Shown here: piece after piece, positions 1-6,618 of the stretch
Layout of the letters: every line of letters starts with the position of its first letter
Numbering within the stretch: the stretch's first letter is position 1
NCBI GenBank assembly: GCA_022865865.1
Contig: JALHTN010000282.1
Span: 1 to 7,057 of the forward strand
Reading direction: 5' to 3'
Origin: Anaerolineales bacterium
GTDB lineage: Bacteria; Chloroflexota; Anaerolineae; Anaerolineales; UBA4823
Length of the DNA stretch: 7,057 nucleotides
Notes under the pieces: model-generated
Told to the model about the DNA's origin: nothing
Seen by the model: the letters and a program-made list of their open reading frames with translations, nothing else
Database searches by the model: none
Position numbers and translations under genes: made by a program

Positions 1-174
1 CCATCAAGAAAATCATTCATTGGGTACACCCTAGACCAACCCCCTGGTGAACGTCTGGCCGGAACAGCAGCTGCCATTGCGGTGGGGATTGTGCGTGGAG
101 CCGACATCATCCGGGTCCATGATGTTAGGTTTATGAAGCAGGTCGCCCGGATGACTGATGCGATAGTAAGATGA
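1..174 (+). CDS. folP: Dihydropteroate synthase, C-terminal fragment (5' end outside window)
   Basis: Reading frame 1 is open from the first base to a TGA at 172-174 and gives 57 residues. They match the end of the DHPS TIM barrel: the pterin-site motif S-R-K-S-F-I-G (residues 2-8 of the fragment), the E-R-L-A-G-T-A-A-A helix, the G-A-D-I-I-R-V-H-D-V strand with the Arg and His that bind substrate phosphate or sulfonamide in the family, and a final R-M-T-D-A-I-V-R helix. DHPS condenses p-aminobenzoate with 6-hydroxymethyl-dihydropterin diphosphate in cytoplasmic folate synthesis. The fragment ends where the family normally ends, so the gene appears intact at its 3' end; the start, most of the barrel and any upstream fol genes are not visible. 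No terminator hairpin is obvious in the 87 bases before acnA, so read-through into acnA is possible, although acnA has its own promoter. Confidence 0.93.
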   Translation, partial: PSRKSFIGYTLDQPPGERLAGTAAAIAVGIVRGADIIRVHDVRFMKQVARMTDAIVR

Positions 175-209
175 AATTTTAGTTATCTGTTCAATCTATT
201 TATCCTATA

Positions 210-238
210 TTGCTTGATTTGTCTTTAGTGAATATAAT
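210..238 (+). promoter_or_regulatory. Predicted sigma70-like promoter of acnA
   Basis: A perfect TATAAT lies at 233-238. A partial -35 hexamer TTGCTT lies at 210-215, exactly 17 bases upstream. The predicted transcript start falls near 245-249, leaving a very short leader of about 13-17 bases that begins just before the Shine-Dalgarno AAGGAG (251-256). This is sequence-only inference; the -35 box matches consensus only at TTG. Confidence 0.55.
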
Positions 239-261
239 CCGACCTCCCAAAAGGAGTTGTT

Positions 262-2970
262 ATGGTACAAGATTACTTTGCAGCAAGAAAAAAAATCAGC
301 ACCAGCCAGAGGGAGTTCTCGTACTTCAGTTTACAGAATCTGGAAAAGCAAGGATTAACGCAACTCGAGCGATTACCTTTCTCTGTTCGCATTCTGCTGG
401 AATCTGTTTTGAGGCAGTGCAATAATCGAGAGATTAAAACTGAAGATGTCGAAAACCTTGCCTCCTGGAAACCAAATCCAGCTGTACGGAATAGTTTTCC
501 ATTTCGTCCAGCAAGAGTCATTATGCAAGATTTTACGGGAGTACCGGCAATTGTAGATTTGGCTGCCATGAGGTCAGCAATGATTCGACTTGGCGGCGAT
601 GCGAAAAAGATCAATCCTGTGATCCCGGTTGATTTAGTGATCGATCATTCTGTCCAGGTGGATTTTTTTGCCAGTCCGGATGCACTGCAGAGAAACGCAG
701 AAATTGAATTTCAAAGGAATCGAGAGAGATACGAATTTCTTCATTGGGGTCAGCAGGCATTTGACAATTTCAGGGTCGTTCCTCCTTCGACTGGCATCAT
801 CCACCAAGTCAATTTGGAGTATCTGGCAACGGTTGTTCGTAATGAAAAATACGGTGAAGACCAGCAGATTGTCTTCCCCGACACCTTGGTTGGGACAGAT
901 TCTCACACAACGATGATCAATGGATTGGGAGTAGTTGGGTGGGGAGTAGGTGGCATTGAAGCTGAGGCTGCCATGCTGGGCCAACCCTTAGATATGCTTA
1001 TCCCGGATGTGATCGGATTTAAGCTGTTTGGCGAATTAAAAGAAGGTATTCTGGCCACTGATCTGACATTGACCGTTGTCCAAATGCTGCGTGAAAAGGG
1101 CGTGGTTGGAAAATTCGTTGAATTCTTTGGTCCAGGTTTGGACTACCTTTCCTTACCGGATAGGGCGACTATAGCCAACATGGCTCCTGAGTATGGGGCA
1201 ACGATCGGTTTTTTCCCCGTGGATGATGAGACCTTACGCTACCTGGCGCTGACTGGCAGAAAAGCAGATTTAATTGAACTCATTGAGGTATATTCCAAAG
1301 AACAAGGTTTATTCCGAACAGCAGCTGCGCCAGATCCAGAGTTCTCGGATTACTTAGAACTTGATTTGTCTTCTGTTGAGACTAGTCTCGCAGGACCAAA
1401 ACGACCTCAAGATCGAATACCCTTAAGTGAGATGAAGAAAACATTCCAGACAGATTTATTTGCTCCAGAAAGTGCGAGAGGATTTAATTTATCAGCCGAG
1501 GAATTGGATCAGAAAGTAACCATCGGGGCAAATGGAACAACATCCGAAATAAGTCATGGCTCAGTGGTAATTGCAGCCATCACATCCTGTACCAACACTT
1601 CAAATCCATCCGTAATGATCGCGGCGGGTTTACTTGCCCGGAATGCTGTAGAAAAAGGATTACACACCAAACCGTATGTCAAGACCAGCCTGGCACCGGG
1701 CTCCCTTGTCGTCACCGATTACCTTGAAAAAGCCGGTTTAATGGAACCGTTAGCAAAGCTTGGATTTGATCTGGTTGGTTATGGGTGTACGACCTGTATT
1801 GGGAATTCAGGTCCATTGTCTGGAGAAGTGGTCAAAGGTATCACGAGTGGAGATTTGGTAGCTGCTGCGGTGTTATCGGGAAATCGTAATTTTGAGGGTC
1901 GGATCCATCCATATGTACGCGCAAATTATCTTGCCTCGCCTCCATTGGTCGTCGCCTATGCACTTGCTGGGACTGTGGATATTGATTTACTTAATGATCC
2001 ACTGGGAGAAAATGAGGTCGGTGATCCGATTTATCTTAAAGACGTATGGCCTTCTTCTGAGGAAATTCGGAGTGAGATTTCTGAATTTGTTCAACCAGCC
2101 ATGTTCGATAAAGAATACAGTGATGTTTTTTCTGGAAATAAGATTTGGAACGCGATCGAAGGAAATCAGGGTGATATCTATGATTGGGATGAGGAATCAA
2201 CTTATATTCAGGAACCACCATTTTTTATCGATATGCCCCCCGGAGTCCCCTCAATCCAGGAAATTCGTGGTGCTCGAGTATTAGCCGTGCTTGGAGATTC
2301 GATAACCACCGACCACATTTCTCCAGCTGGTGCGATACCCGCAGAGAGCCCGGGTGGAATGTATTTAATTGAGCGAAATATATCCATGAGAGATTTTAAT
2401 TCTTACGGCTCCCGACGCGGCAATGACCGGGTGATGACCCGCGGGACTTTTGGCAATATTCGCTTAAGAAACCAGCTCGTACCGGGAGTTGAAGGTGGGT
2501 ACACCAGGCACATGCCAGATGGGAAACAAATGAGTATTTTTGATGCTTCCCAGCTTTACAAGAGAGAAGGAGTGCCACTGCTGGTTTTGGCTGGTAAAGA
2601 ATATGGTACCGGATCGAGTAGGGATTGGGCTGCCAAAGGAACTCAATTACTGAATGTGAAGGCGGTGATTGCGAGATCGTTTGAGCGGATCCACCGATCA
2701 AATTTGATAGGTATGGGTGTTTTACCTCTTCAGTTTTTGGAGGCTGAAGGAATTGATGCACATGGATTGGCGGGAGATGAGCTATATTCTATCCCGGGCT
2801 TAGATGACAGACTGAAAGCCCATTCCAAATTGATCGTCCATGCCGAAAAGAATAATGGAGATGTTATTCAATTCCAGGTTATGGTGAGGCTCGATACTGA
2901 CCTGGAGGTGGAATATTACCGAAATGGAGGCATCCTCCATAAGGTACTCAGAGAAATGGCAATCGATTGA
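262..2970 (+). CDS. acnA: Aconitate hydratase A (AcnA/IRP1 type)
   Basis: 902-residue cytoplasmic [4Fe-4S] enzyme that interconverts citrate and isocitrate through cis-aconitate in the TCA cycle. The length is close to E. coli AcnA and human IRP1 (about 890). Family signatures appear in order: M-Q-D-F-T-G-V-P-A near residue 90, D128-H129-S130, G211-T-D-S-H-T-T, cluster ligands Cys443 (S-C-T-N-T-S) and Cys509/Cys512 ([10 protein letters not shown]), then the swivel domain with G678[13 protein letters not shown]782-T-G-S-S-R-D-W-A and R805[10 protein letters not shown]. All three cluster cysteines and the substrate-binding Arg/Ser residues are present, so it should be active. AAGGAG at 251-256 sits five bases before the ATG and fixes the start. 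The order of domains is AcnA-like, with the swivel at the C-terminus, and not AcnB. A 2-methylaconitate-related activity (AcnD-like) cannot be excluded from sequence alone. It appears monocistronic, with its own promoter and a hairpin terminator. Confidence 0.97.
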   Translation: MVQDYFAARKKISTSQREFSYFSLQNLEKQGLTQLERLPFSVRILLESVLRQCNNREIKTEDVENLASWKPNPAVRNSFPFRPARVIMQDFTGVPAIVDLAAMRSAMIRLGGDAKKINPVIPVDLVIDHSVQVDFFASPDALQRNAEIEFQRNRERYEFLHWGQQAFDNFRVVPPSTGIIHQVNLEYLATVVRNEKYGEDQQIVFPDTLVGTDSHTTMINGLGVVGWGVGGIEAEAAMLGQPLDMLIPDVIGFKLFGELKEGILATDLTLTVVQMLREKGVVGKFVEFFGPGLDYLSLPDRATIANMAPEYGATIGFFPVDDETLRYLALTGRKADLIELIEVYSKEQGLFRTAAAPDPEFSDYLELDLSSVETSLAGPKRPQDRIPLSEMKKTFQTDLFAPESARGFNLSAEELDQKVTIGANGTTSEISHGSVVIAAITSCTNTSNPSVMIAAGLLARNAVEKGLHTKPYVKTSLAPGSLVVTDYLEKAGLMEPLAKLGFDLVGYGCTTCIGNSGPLSGEVVKGITSGDLVAAAVLSGNRNFEGRIHPYVRANYLASPPLVVAYALAGTVDIDLLNDPLGENEVGDPIYLKDVWPSSEEIRSEISEFVQPAMFDKEYSDVFSGNKIWNAIEGNQGDIYDWDEESTYIQEPPFFIDMPPGVPSIQEIRGARVLAVLGDSITTDHISPAGAIPAESPGGMYLIERNISMRDFNSYGSRRGNDRVMTRGTFGNIRLRNQLVPGVEGGYTRHMPDGKQMSIFDASQLYKREGVPLLVLAGKEYGTGSSRDWAAKGTQLLNVKAVIARSFERIHRSNLIGMGVLPLQFLEAEGIDAHGLAGDELYSIPGLDDRLKAHSKLIVHAEKNNGDVIQFQVMVRLDTDLEVEYYRNGGILHKVLREMAID

Positions 2971-2986
2971 ATCACAATTAAAAATG

Positions 2987-3021
2987 AAAACAGGTTGGAT
3001 GCTGGCATCCAACCTGTTTTT
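2987..3021. terminator. Bidirectional intrinsic terminator between convergent genes
   Basis: An 11-bp perfect stem (2991-3001 with 3006-3016) closes on the four-base loop CTGG. It is flanked by AAAA (2987-2990) on the left and TTTTT (3017-3021) on the right. On the plus strand it lies 17 bases after the acnA stop and ends in a T-run. On the minus strand it lies about 30 bases after the stop of the coiled-coil membrane protein gene and again ends in a T-run. It therefore fits a shared Rho-independent terminator for both converging transcripts. Confidence 0.93.
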
Positions 3022-3051
3022 CGATCATCTTATTGATTCGTCTTGACCGGT

Positions 3052-3954
3052 TTATTCTTCTGTACTTCCGTTTTCAATATTCTTCTCCGGTACATTTTGC
3101 TCATCATTAAGCGATTCTTCGGTATGAGAATCATTGGCGTCAGTAGATTGATCTTCTGATCTCCAATTCACCCGTTCGAGACCCTGAGTCAACAAACCTA
3201 TTTGAGCGATCCCTAACCATACAAAGATAATCGTGAAAATCCATGCGGTTACGGTGATAATCGTTTGCAGATTCTCACGGAAGGAATTTAACCGGTCTTG
3301 AATAGTTGAAATCGCATCCTGGTATTGATCGAATACGAGTTGAATTTCGTACATGCTGCTTTTAAGCTCTGAGATGTTGCGAGCCATGATATTAACTTGA
3401 GCCGTTAACATGATCAAATTACCTTTAGAAGTATTCATTGTGGTCTCCATTTCGGAGAGTGACTGAGGTATTGCATCCAGGCTTTGGGATACATCTTCTA
3501 TCGCTGCAGAAAAAGATACATCCGGATCATATCCTTCGATTGGGAGGAATGGTATCGATGTCAATAGCTTCAGTGTACTTTCAAGAGTTCCAGCAGCATC
3601 CTGTAGAGAGGTGAGCCCGGTTTGAGTTGCAGTAATAGCCTGGGGGATATTTTCCGATAATAAAGTTGAAAGTGATTCGACCATGGGGACAGAATCACCA
3701 ACACTTTTACCTGCAGTTTGGACAGTGTTTTCCAGCGAGGTCAGATCGGATGCTGTTCTGGTAAGCGTATCATCTACCACTGTAAGCCCTGAACTGGTTG
3801 CATCCAGCGTTGTATCAATCAGATCGAGAGTACTGACCAAATTGGCTGTCAATGGGGCTTTAACTCCCCAGACGAGAACGATTCCAGCCAAGCTGAAAAT
3901 CAATCCGAAAATTGCTGCAACGATGAACGTGATGCCAATAATCCTGCGTGCCAT
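3052..3954 (-). CDS. Two-TM membrane protein with long heptad coiled coils, family unknown
   Basis: 300 residues; I do not recognise a named family. A hydrophobic helix at about 5-31 follows a short positive N-terminus (M-A-R-R), and a second lies at about 230-256. Between them are two regular heptad arrays. In the first, Leu or Val recurs every seven residues at 43, 50, 57, 64, 71, 78, 85, 92 and 99. In the second, hydrophobic residues recur every seven from 159 to 229, with a second hydrophobic set three residues later (162, 169, 183, 190, 197, 204, 211, 218, 225). A Pro/Gly/Asp-rich joint (about 134-146) separates them, so an extracytoplasmic helical hairpin is the likely shape. The tail after 257 is hydrophilic, very acidic and Glu/Asn/Ser-rich, probably cytoplasmic. 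There are no MCP, HAMP, kinase or MCE motifs. AGGAGA (minus strand, 3961-3966) lies six bases before the ATG. The gene is transcribed divergently from surE. A structural, scaffolding or sensing role is only a guess. Confidence 0.88.
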   Translation of the reverse strand: MARRIIGITFIVAAIFGLIFSLAGIVLVWGVKAPLTANLVSTLDLIDTTLDATSSGLTVVDDTLTRTASDLTSLENTVQTAGKSVGDSVPMVESLSTLLSENIPQAITATQTGLTSLQDAAGTLESTLKLLTSIPFLPIEGYDPDVSFSAAIEDVSQSLDAIPQSLSEMETTMNTSKGNLIMLTAQVNIMARNISELKSSMYEIQLVFDQYQDAISTIQDRLNSFRENLQTIITVTAWIFTIIFVWLGIAQIGLLTQGLERVNWRSEDQSTDANDSHTEESLNDEQNVPEKNIENGSTEE

Positions 3955-4001
3955 TGATATTCTCCTGAATAATTTTAACTGCAGATATGATGTATTTCTA
4001 A

Positions 4002-4018
4002 AGCCTGATATTCAGGCT
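4002..4018. repeat. 17-base palindrome in the divergent spacer, possible operator
   Basis: AGCCTGA (4002-4008) and TCAGGCT (4012-4018) are perfect inverted arms of seven bases around a TAT centre. The element lies between the coiled-coil gene and surE, where the -35 region of the surE promoter is expected (TATAAT at 4030-4035). There is no T-run after it on either strand, so it does not look like a terminator. Binding by a dimeric regulator is inference. Confidence 0.5.
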
Positions 4019-4027
4019 GATAATAAG

Positions 4028-4035
4028 ATTATAAT
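4028..4035. promoter_or_regulatory. -10 box of surE promoter, symmetric on both strands
   Basis: ATTATAAT is its own reverse complement, so it offers a perfect TATAAT on the plus strand (4030-4035, toward surE) and on the minus strand (4033-4028, toward the coiled-coil gene). It is the only consensus -10 box in the spacer. Neither direction has a recognisable TTGACA at 16-18 bases. The plus-strand -35 position (4007-4012, GATATT) falls inside the palindrome at 4002-4018, which could mean that activation depends on a regulator. The predicted surE transcript start is near 4042, giving a leader of about 30 bases. Confidence 0.4.
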
Positions 4036-4052
4036 GGTCATTCTAAAATATT

Positions 4053-4058
4053 AGGAGG
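4053..4058 (+). promoter_or_regulatory. Shine-Dalgarno site of surE with unusually long spacing
   Basis: AGGAGG is a perfect Shine-Dalgarno core but ends 15 bases before the ATG at 4074; five to nine is usual. No other ATG, GTG or TTG lies between them in the surE frame, and the protein family begins exactly at this Met (M-x-I-L-V-T-N-D-D-G). The only alternative in-frame near-cognate start is ATT at 4071. Confidence 0.6.
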
Positions 4059-4073
4059 ATAAACTTAGCAATT

Positions 4074-4841
4074 ATGCATATATTAGTTACAAATGATGAC
4101 GGGGTGAGAGCTCCGGGTTTACTGGTTCTTGCTCAAGAGTTACGCAAAGCACACCAGGTGACAATCCTGGCACCGGATCGTAATTGGTCAGCATCTGGTC
4201 ACGTAAAAACAATGCACCGGCCGCTTCGGGTAAAGGAAGTGCTCTTAGATGATGGTTCTCGCGCTCTTACTTCTGATGGTGCTCCTTCGGATTGCGTGTC
4301 GTTAGCGATGTTAGGGTTGATTGAAGAGAAAATCAATCTTGTTGTGTCAGGTATCAATCCTAATGCGAATATTGGTCATGACGTTACATATTCCGGGACG
4401 GTAACCGCGGCCATGGAGGCAGCAATTTGGGGCACCCCAGGTATAGCTGTTTCATTAGATTCACCCGAGAACCATTTAGGTGAACTTGATTATGGACCAG
4501 CGGCAAGGGTAGCGAGTAAAGTTGCAAATATGGTGATCAATCAGAATATGCACAGCAAAACCATTCTCAATGTAAATGTTCCTTACTGCGATGATGAAAT
4601 GATGAATGGATTCCAGATCACCCGCCAGGGTTTACGTGTATATCGTGATCGTTTAGATCGGCGATTGGATCCTCGTGGCCAACCTTATTATTGGATTGGA
4701 GGGGATTCGCCGACTGGAGTACCAGAAGAAGGGACGGATTTCGGTTCTCTTGCCAACGGATTTGTTTCTATCACTCCTCTACAATTAGATCTTACAGCCA
4801 ACAAAATGTTGGAATCACTGCGTGAATGGGATTGGAACTAA
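4074..4841 (+). CDS. surE: 5'/3'-nucleotidase SurE
   Basis: 255 residues, matching the family length (about 250). SurE is a divalent-metal-dependent cytoplasmic phosphatase that removes phosphate from 5'- and 3'-nucleoside monophosphates and, in some species, from short polyphosphate. The four metal-site residues known from the Thermotoga enzyme are all present at the same numbers: Asp8 and Asp9 (in T-N-D-D-G), Ser39 (in N-W-S-A-S-G-H) and Asn95 (in S-G-I-N-P-N-A-N). The signatures S-D-G-A-P-S-D-C-V (67-75) and G-H-D-V-T-Y-S-G-T-V-T-A-A-M-E (101-115) follow. The C-terminal segment contains the usual extended dimer and tetramer arm, ending at Trp-Asn. The start is set by family homology, although its Shine-Dalgarno site is 15 bases away. 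It is not beside pcm, nlpD or rpoS as in enterobacteria; it stands alone between a divergent membrane protein gene and a convergent lipoprotein gene. Confidence 0.96.
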   Translation: MHILVTNDDGVRAPGLLVLAQELRKAHQVTILAPDRNWSASGHVKTMHRPLRVKEVLLDDGSRALTSDGAPSDCVSLAMLGLIEEKINLVVSGINPNANIGHDVTYSGTVTAAMEAAIWGTPGIAVSLDSPENHLGELDYGPAARVASKVANMVINQNMHSKTILNVNVPYCDDEMMNGFQITRQGLRVYRDRLDRRLDPRGQPYYWIGGDSPTGVPEEGTDFGSLANGFVSITPLQLDLTANKMLESLREWDWN

Positions 4842-4943
4842 TCACCAATTCTTTCTTTGGTTTCTTCCCATTGAATTTTCCCGGATTCCATACCGTTCCA
4901 ACCAGATGCTGAATCTGCGCATCAATTAACGTGGAATTTTATC

Positions 4944-4972
4944 CGCATCTTCGGGATTTCACCGAAGATGCG
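4944..4972. repeat. Strong 11-bp stem-loop downstream of surE
   Basis: CGCATCTTCGG (4944-4954) and CCGAAGATGCG (4962-4972) are perfectly complementary around a seven-base loop. It starts 103 bases past the surE stop. There is no U-tract on either side, so it is not a classical intrinsic terminator. It could be an mRNA-end-stabilising hairpin, a U-tract-less terminator, or a copy of a genome-wide palindromic repeat. The perfect stem is seen directly; the role is not. Confidence 0.75.
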
Positions 4973-5161
4973 AGACATCATTCGTTCAATATTGACAATC
5001 CCAAGGTTTCCGGTTGTTGCTTTTGGCTTGAGATTCAATTATCCAGCTGGTTTGTACGGCAGGGTATGATCAACAATGAATTGGCTGGAAAGGTTTATCA
5101 AAACTGACATTTGGTCAGATCGAGCTTGGAGCAGTTTCCCCTCTCCCACAATCCGGATATC

Positions 5162-5200
5162 TGCCAATCATCAGAGTTGGTGGGATTGCTGATGTTGGCA
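5162..5200. repeat. Second stem-loop, 12 bp with one bulge, near the DUF3048 3' end
   Basis: Bases 5162-5174 (TGCCAATCATCAG) pair with 5189-5200 (CTGATGTTGGCA), leaving a single bulged T at 5168 and a 14-base loop. It lies 74 bases beyond the DUF3048 stop on the minus strand. There is no T-run in either direction. It may mark the 3' end of the minus-strand transcript; alternatively it is part of a decayed gene in this gap. Confidence 0.55.
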
Positions 5201-5273
5201 TAATACAGATTTACACAAGTATGGATTATTGGGATTCTGGATCGGTGAGAAATATCTTTATTAGATTAATCTC

Positions 5274-6497
5274 CTAGGGGATTAGGAATTCAAACCGCCA
5301 TGTATCATCATCGGGAGATGTAATAGAAGATGATTGTCCAATCACCTGGTACCAGGTGATTCCAGGTTTATAAGGGAATGGAGTGCCATCTGGAAAGGTA
5401 AGGTAAAGAACACTATCCGTGGCGGGGATATTCCAACGTACCTCAAAGACCTTTCCTTCCCTGAAGGCATAGGCTGGACCACTCCCGCTGACCAAAATTT
5501 CAACAATTTCAGCAGGGGGCTTGCGGTAATACGAGTGTTCCATGAGGATAACTACGACATTCTCTGCAGATACCCGTTCATCATTATTACGGTCGATAAG
5601 TGGAGCGAAAGTTTCACCCTCACCTTGATCGAAGGAATCATCCTGGAACCGCAGGTAATTCCCAGTTACATCGTCATACTCCCAGAGGAGATAGTTATCC
5701 TTAGAGTAGTGGATATAAATATTTTCAACAGCTTGCCCTCCCGAGGGAGGCTTTAAATTGAAGTACATGCCATCCAAATTTTGTCGGCTGTCATCGACGC
5801 CATGATCTTGAGCATATTCATGGATTTCGTGTGTGCCTCCCAACAGGTGAGCATAACCTTGGGGATCGAAGCGGCAAAGGGGAGCAGTATCTGTGGGCGG
5901 ACACAAACCACTTCCTCCACCTTCCAGGACAAGCCGGTCGCTGTACTCAGCTCCAAACAATCTCTCATTGATCAATGGGTCAGCACTTCCATAAGCAAAT
6001 ATGCTTTTATACATGCGAATTAAGAAGTGATCCGGAAATCGTGCTGAGCGGATCGGACCCGCTAATTCAGCGTCTTGACCATAAAAAATGGTATGAAATC
6101 TCGTATAGCCATTATTCTGGTAATAATCGAAAACAATATCAGCGTCGGTCAATCCCCAAGGTGGGCGAGTTGAGGTACGGGGAACAATATTGATTTTTAC
6201 CGCGACCGGGCGTTTATCCAGAAAACGTTCATTATCTACGAATAATCCGGTGAGCGGATTAACATTATTTGGAAAATTACCTGGGCCATAACCCTCTTTT
6301 GGATAAAGTGGAGTTGCGCTTGGTGTGGGTACTAAAGTTGCTGTTGGTCGGGACTGCGTGGCAGTAGGCAATGGTTGAGTCGCTGCAGCCAAGACCGTGG
6401 TTGCTTGATAGCTTACGGCCTCAGTCTGATTGGGACCTCCCTTTGAGCAAGCAGAAATGATAAATATTAACCCTAACATTACGGATAACTTCTTCAT
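5274..6497 (-). CDS. DUF3048 (YerB-like) lipoprotein
   Basis: 407-residue predicted lipoprotein. Signal peptide M-K-K plus a hydrophobic core runs to lipobox I14-S15-A16-C17, so Cys17 would be lipidated and the protein anchored outside the cytoplasmic membrane. Residues about 26-65 form a Thr/Pro/Ala-rich tether with repeated P-T-A-T units. The DUF3048 N-domain follows: N80-P-L-T-G-L, R96-P-V-A-V-K-I-N, G115-L-T-D-A-D-I-V-F, then Y131-T-R-F and G147-P-I-R-S-A-R. The C-domain shows V324-V-V-I-L-M-E-H-S, G348-K-V-F-E-V-R-W and a P-G-I-T-W-Y-Q-V-I close. Cys199 and Cys208, in a Gly/Pro-rich loop, could form an extracytoplasmic disulfide. The biochemical role of this family is not settled; Bacillus YerB is an uncharacterised lipoprotein. 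GGAGGT (minus strand, 6507-6512) sits nine bases from the ATG and supports the start. It is divergent from the DUF2085 gene and convergent with surE. Confidence 0.92.
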   Translation of the reverse strand: MKKLSVMLGLIFIISACSKGGPNQTEAVSYQATTVLAAATQPLPTATQSRPTATLVPTPSATPLYPKEGYGPGNFPNNVNPLTGLFVDNERFLDKRPVAVKINIVPRTSTRPPWGLTDADIVFDYYQNNGYTRFHTIFYGQDAELAGPIRSARFPDHFLIRMYKSIFAYGSADPLINERLFGAEYSDRLVLEGGGSGLCPPTDTAPLCRFDPQGYAHLLGGTHEIHEYAQDHGVDDSRQNLDGMYFNLKPPSGGQAVENIYIHYSKDNYLLWEYDDVTGNYLRFQDDSFDQGEGETFAPLIDRNNDERVSAENVVVILMEHSYYRKPPAEIVEILVSGSGPAYAFREGKVFEVRWNIPATDSVLYLTFPDGTPFPYKPGITWYQVIGQSSSITSPDDDTWRFEFLIP

Positions 6498-6534
6498 CCG
6501 GAAATTACCTCCATGATTTGGAACTCAAAGAGGA

Positions 6535-6563
6535 ATCATACTCCAATTGAATAAGTTTGCCAA
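6535..6563 (-). promoter_or_regulatory. Predicted sigma70-like promoter of the DUF3048 gene
   Basis: Read on the minus strand, TTGGCA (6563-6558) and TATGAT (6540-6535) are separated by exactly 17 bases; each matches consensus at five of six positions or nearly so. The predicted start is near 6528, giving a leader of about 30 bases that contains the GGAGGT ribosome site. This is the best-formed promoter in the window. Confidence 0.7.
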
Positions 6564-6567
6564 CTAT

Positions 6568-6590
6568 GCTTGTGTTTTGCTTGTGTTTTG
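6568..6590. repeat. Tandem 11-bp direct repeat between divergent promoters
   Basis: CTTGTGTTTTG occurs at 6569-6579 and again at 6580-6590 without a gap; with the preceding G, each copy is a 12-base match. The spacing is one helical turn, so both copies face the same side of the DNA. The second copy overlaps the proposed -35 of the DUF2085 promoter, and the first starts five bases beyond the -35 box of the DUF3048 promoter. It could be a regulator site or a chance slippage duplication. Confidence 0.6.
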
Positions 6591-6609
6591 ACCTGGAAAC
6601 CTCTATAAT
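6581..6609 (+). promoter_or_regulatory. Predicted promoter of the DUF2085 gene
   Basis: A perfect TATAAT lies at 6604-6609. TTGTGT at 6581-6586 is 17 bases upstream and matches the -35 consensus only at TTG; a nearer TTGACC (6588-6593) is too close to serve. The expected transcript start (6616-6619) falls on or just before the ATG at 6619. Confidence 0.55.
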
Positions 6610-6618
6610 CTCACCACT

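Larger units (their letters stand above)
4842..5273. other. 432-base gap without a confident gene; possible decayed ORF
   Basis: Lies between the 3' ends of surE and the DUF3048 gene. No ORF with a start codon and ribosome site is convincing. It holds two stem-loops, listed separately. On the plus strand one frame is open at 4913-5104 (64 codons, stop TGA 5105-5107) and another at 5080-5277 (65 codons, stop TAG 5275-5277). Adding one base to the AAAA run at 5100-5103 would join them into about 120 codons of protein-like sequence, for example G-Y-L-P-I-I-R-V-G-G-I-A-D-V in the second part. A third frame is also open at 4875-5066, which weakens the argument because at least one long open frame must be chance. 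The possible upstream Met (4906) is in yet another frame. I recognise no family. A frameshifted relic, a sequencing error in a homopolymer, or plain spacer are all possible. Confidence 0.3.

Noticed and set aside
210..425. 71-codon ORF overlapping the acnA start in another frame
   Set aside because: Its first codons lie in the acnA promoter, and the rest is an out-of-frame shadow of the acnA N-terminus.
3683..4054. 123-codon plus-strand ORF opposite the start of the coiled-coil gene
   Set aside because: It is antisense to a gene with a clear ribosome site, membrane helices and heptads. Its Val/Ser-rich content mirrors the opposite strand and it has no Shine-Dalgarno site.
4838..4891. 17-residue minus-strand ORF (M-E-S-G-K-I-Q-W...) overlapping the surE stop
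   Set aside because: Composition looks protein-like but it is very short, has no ribosome site, and cannot be extended upstream past a stop in frame.
4968..5069. 33-codon plus-strand ORF starting inside the first stem-loop
   Set aside because: No Shine-Dalgarno site, start buried in a perfect hairpin, and no recognisable family.
5104..5118. Small inverted repeat CTGAC-5-GTCAG
   Set aside because: Five-base arms are expected by chance in a window this size.
5267..5284. Near-palindrome TAATCTCCTAGGGGATTA across the DUF3048 stop codon
   Set aside because: One mismatch, a centre too tight for an RNA hairpin loop, and partly coding; it could easily be chance.
5334..5756. 140-codon plus-strand ORF inside the DUF3048 region
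   Set aside because: Antisense to well-conserved DUF3048 C-domain motifs; no family resemblance and no ribosome site.
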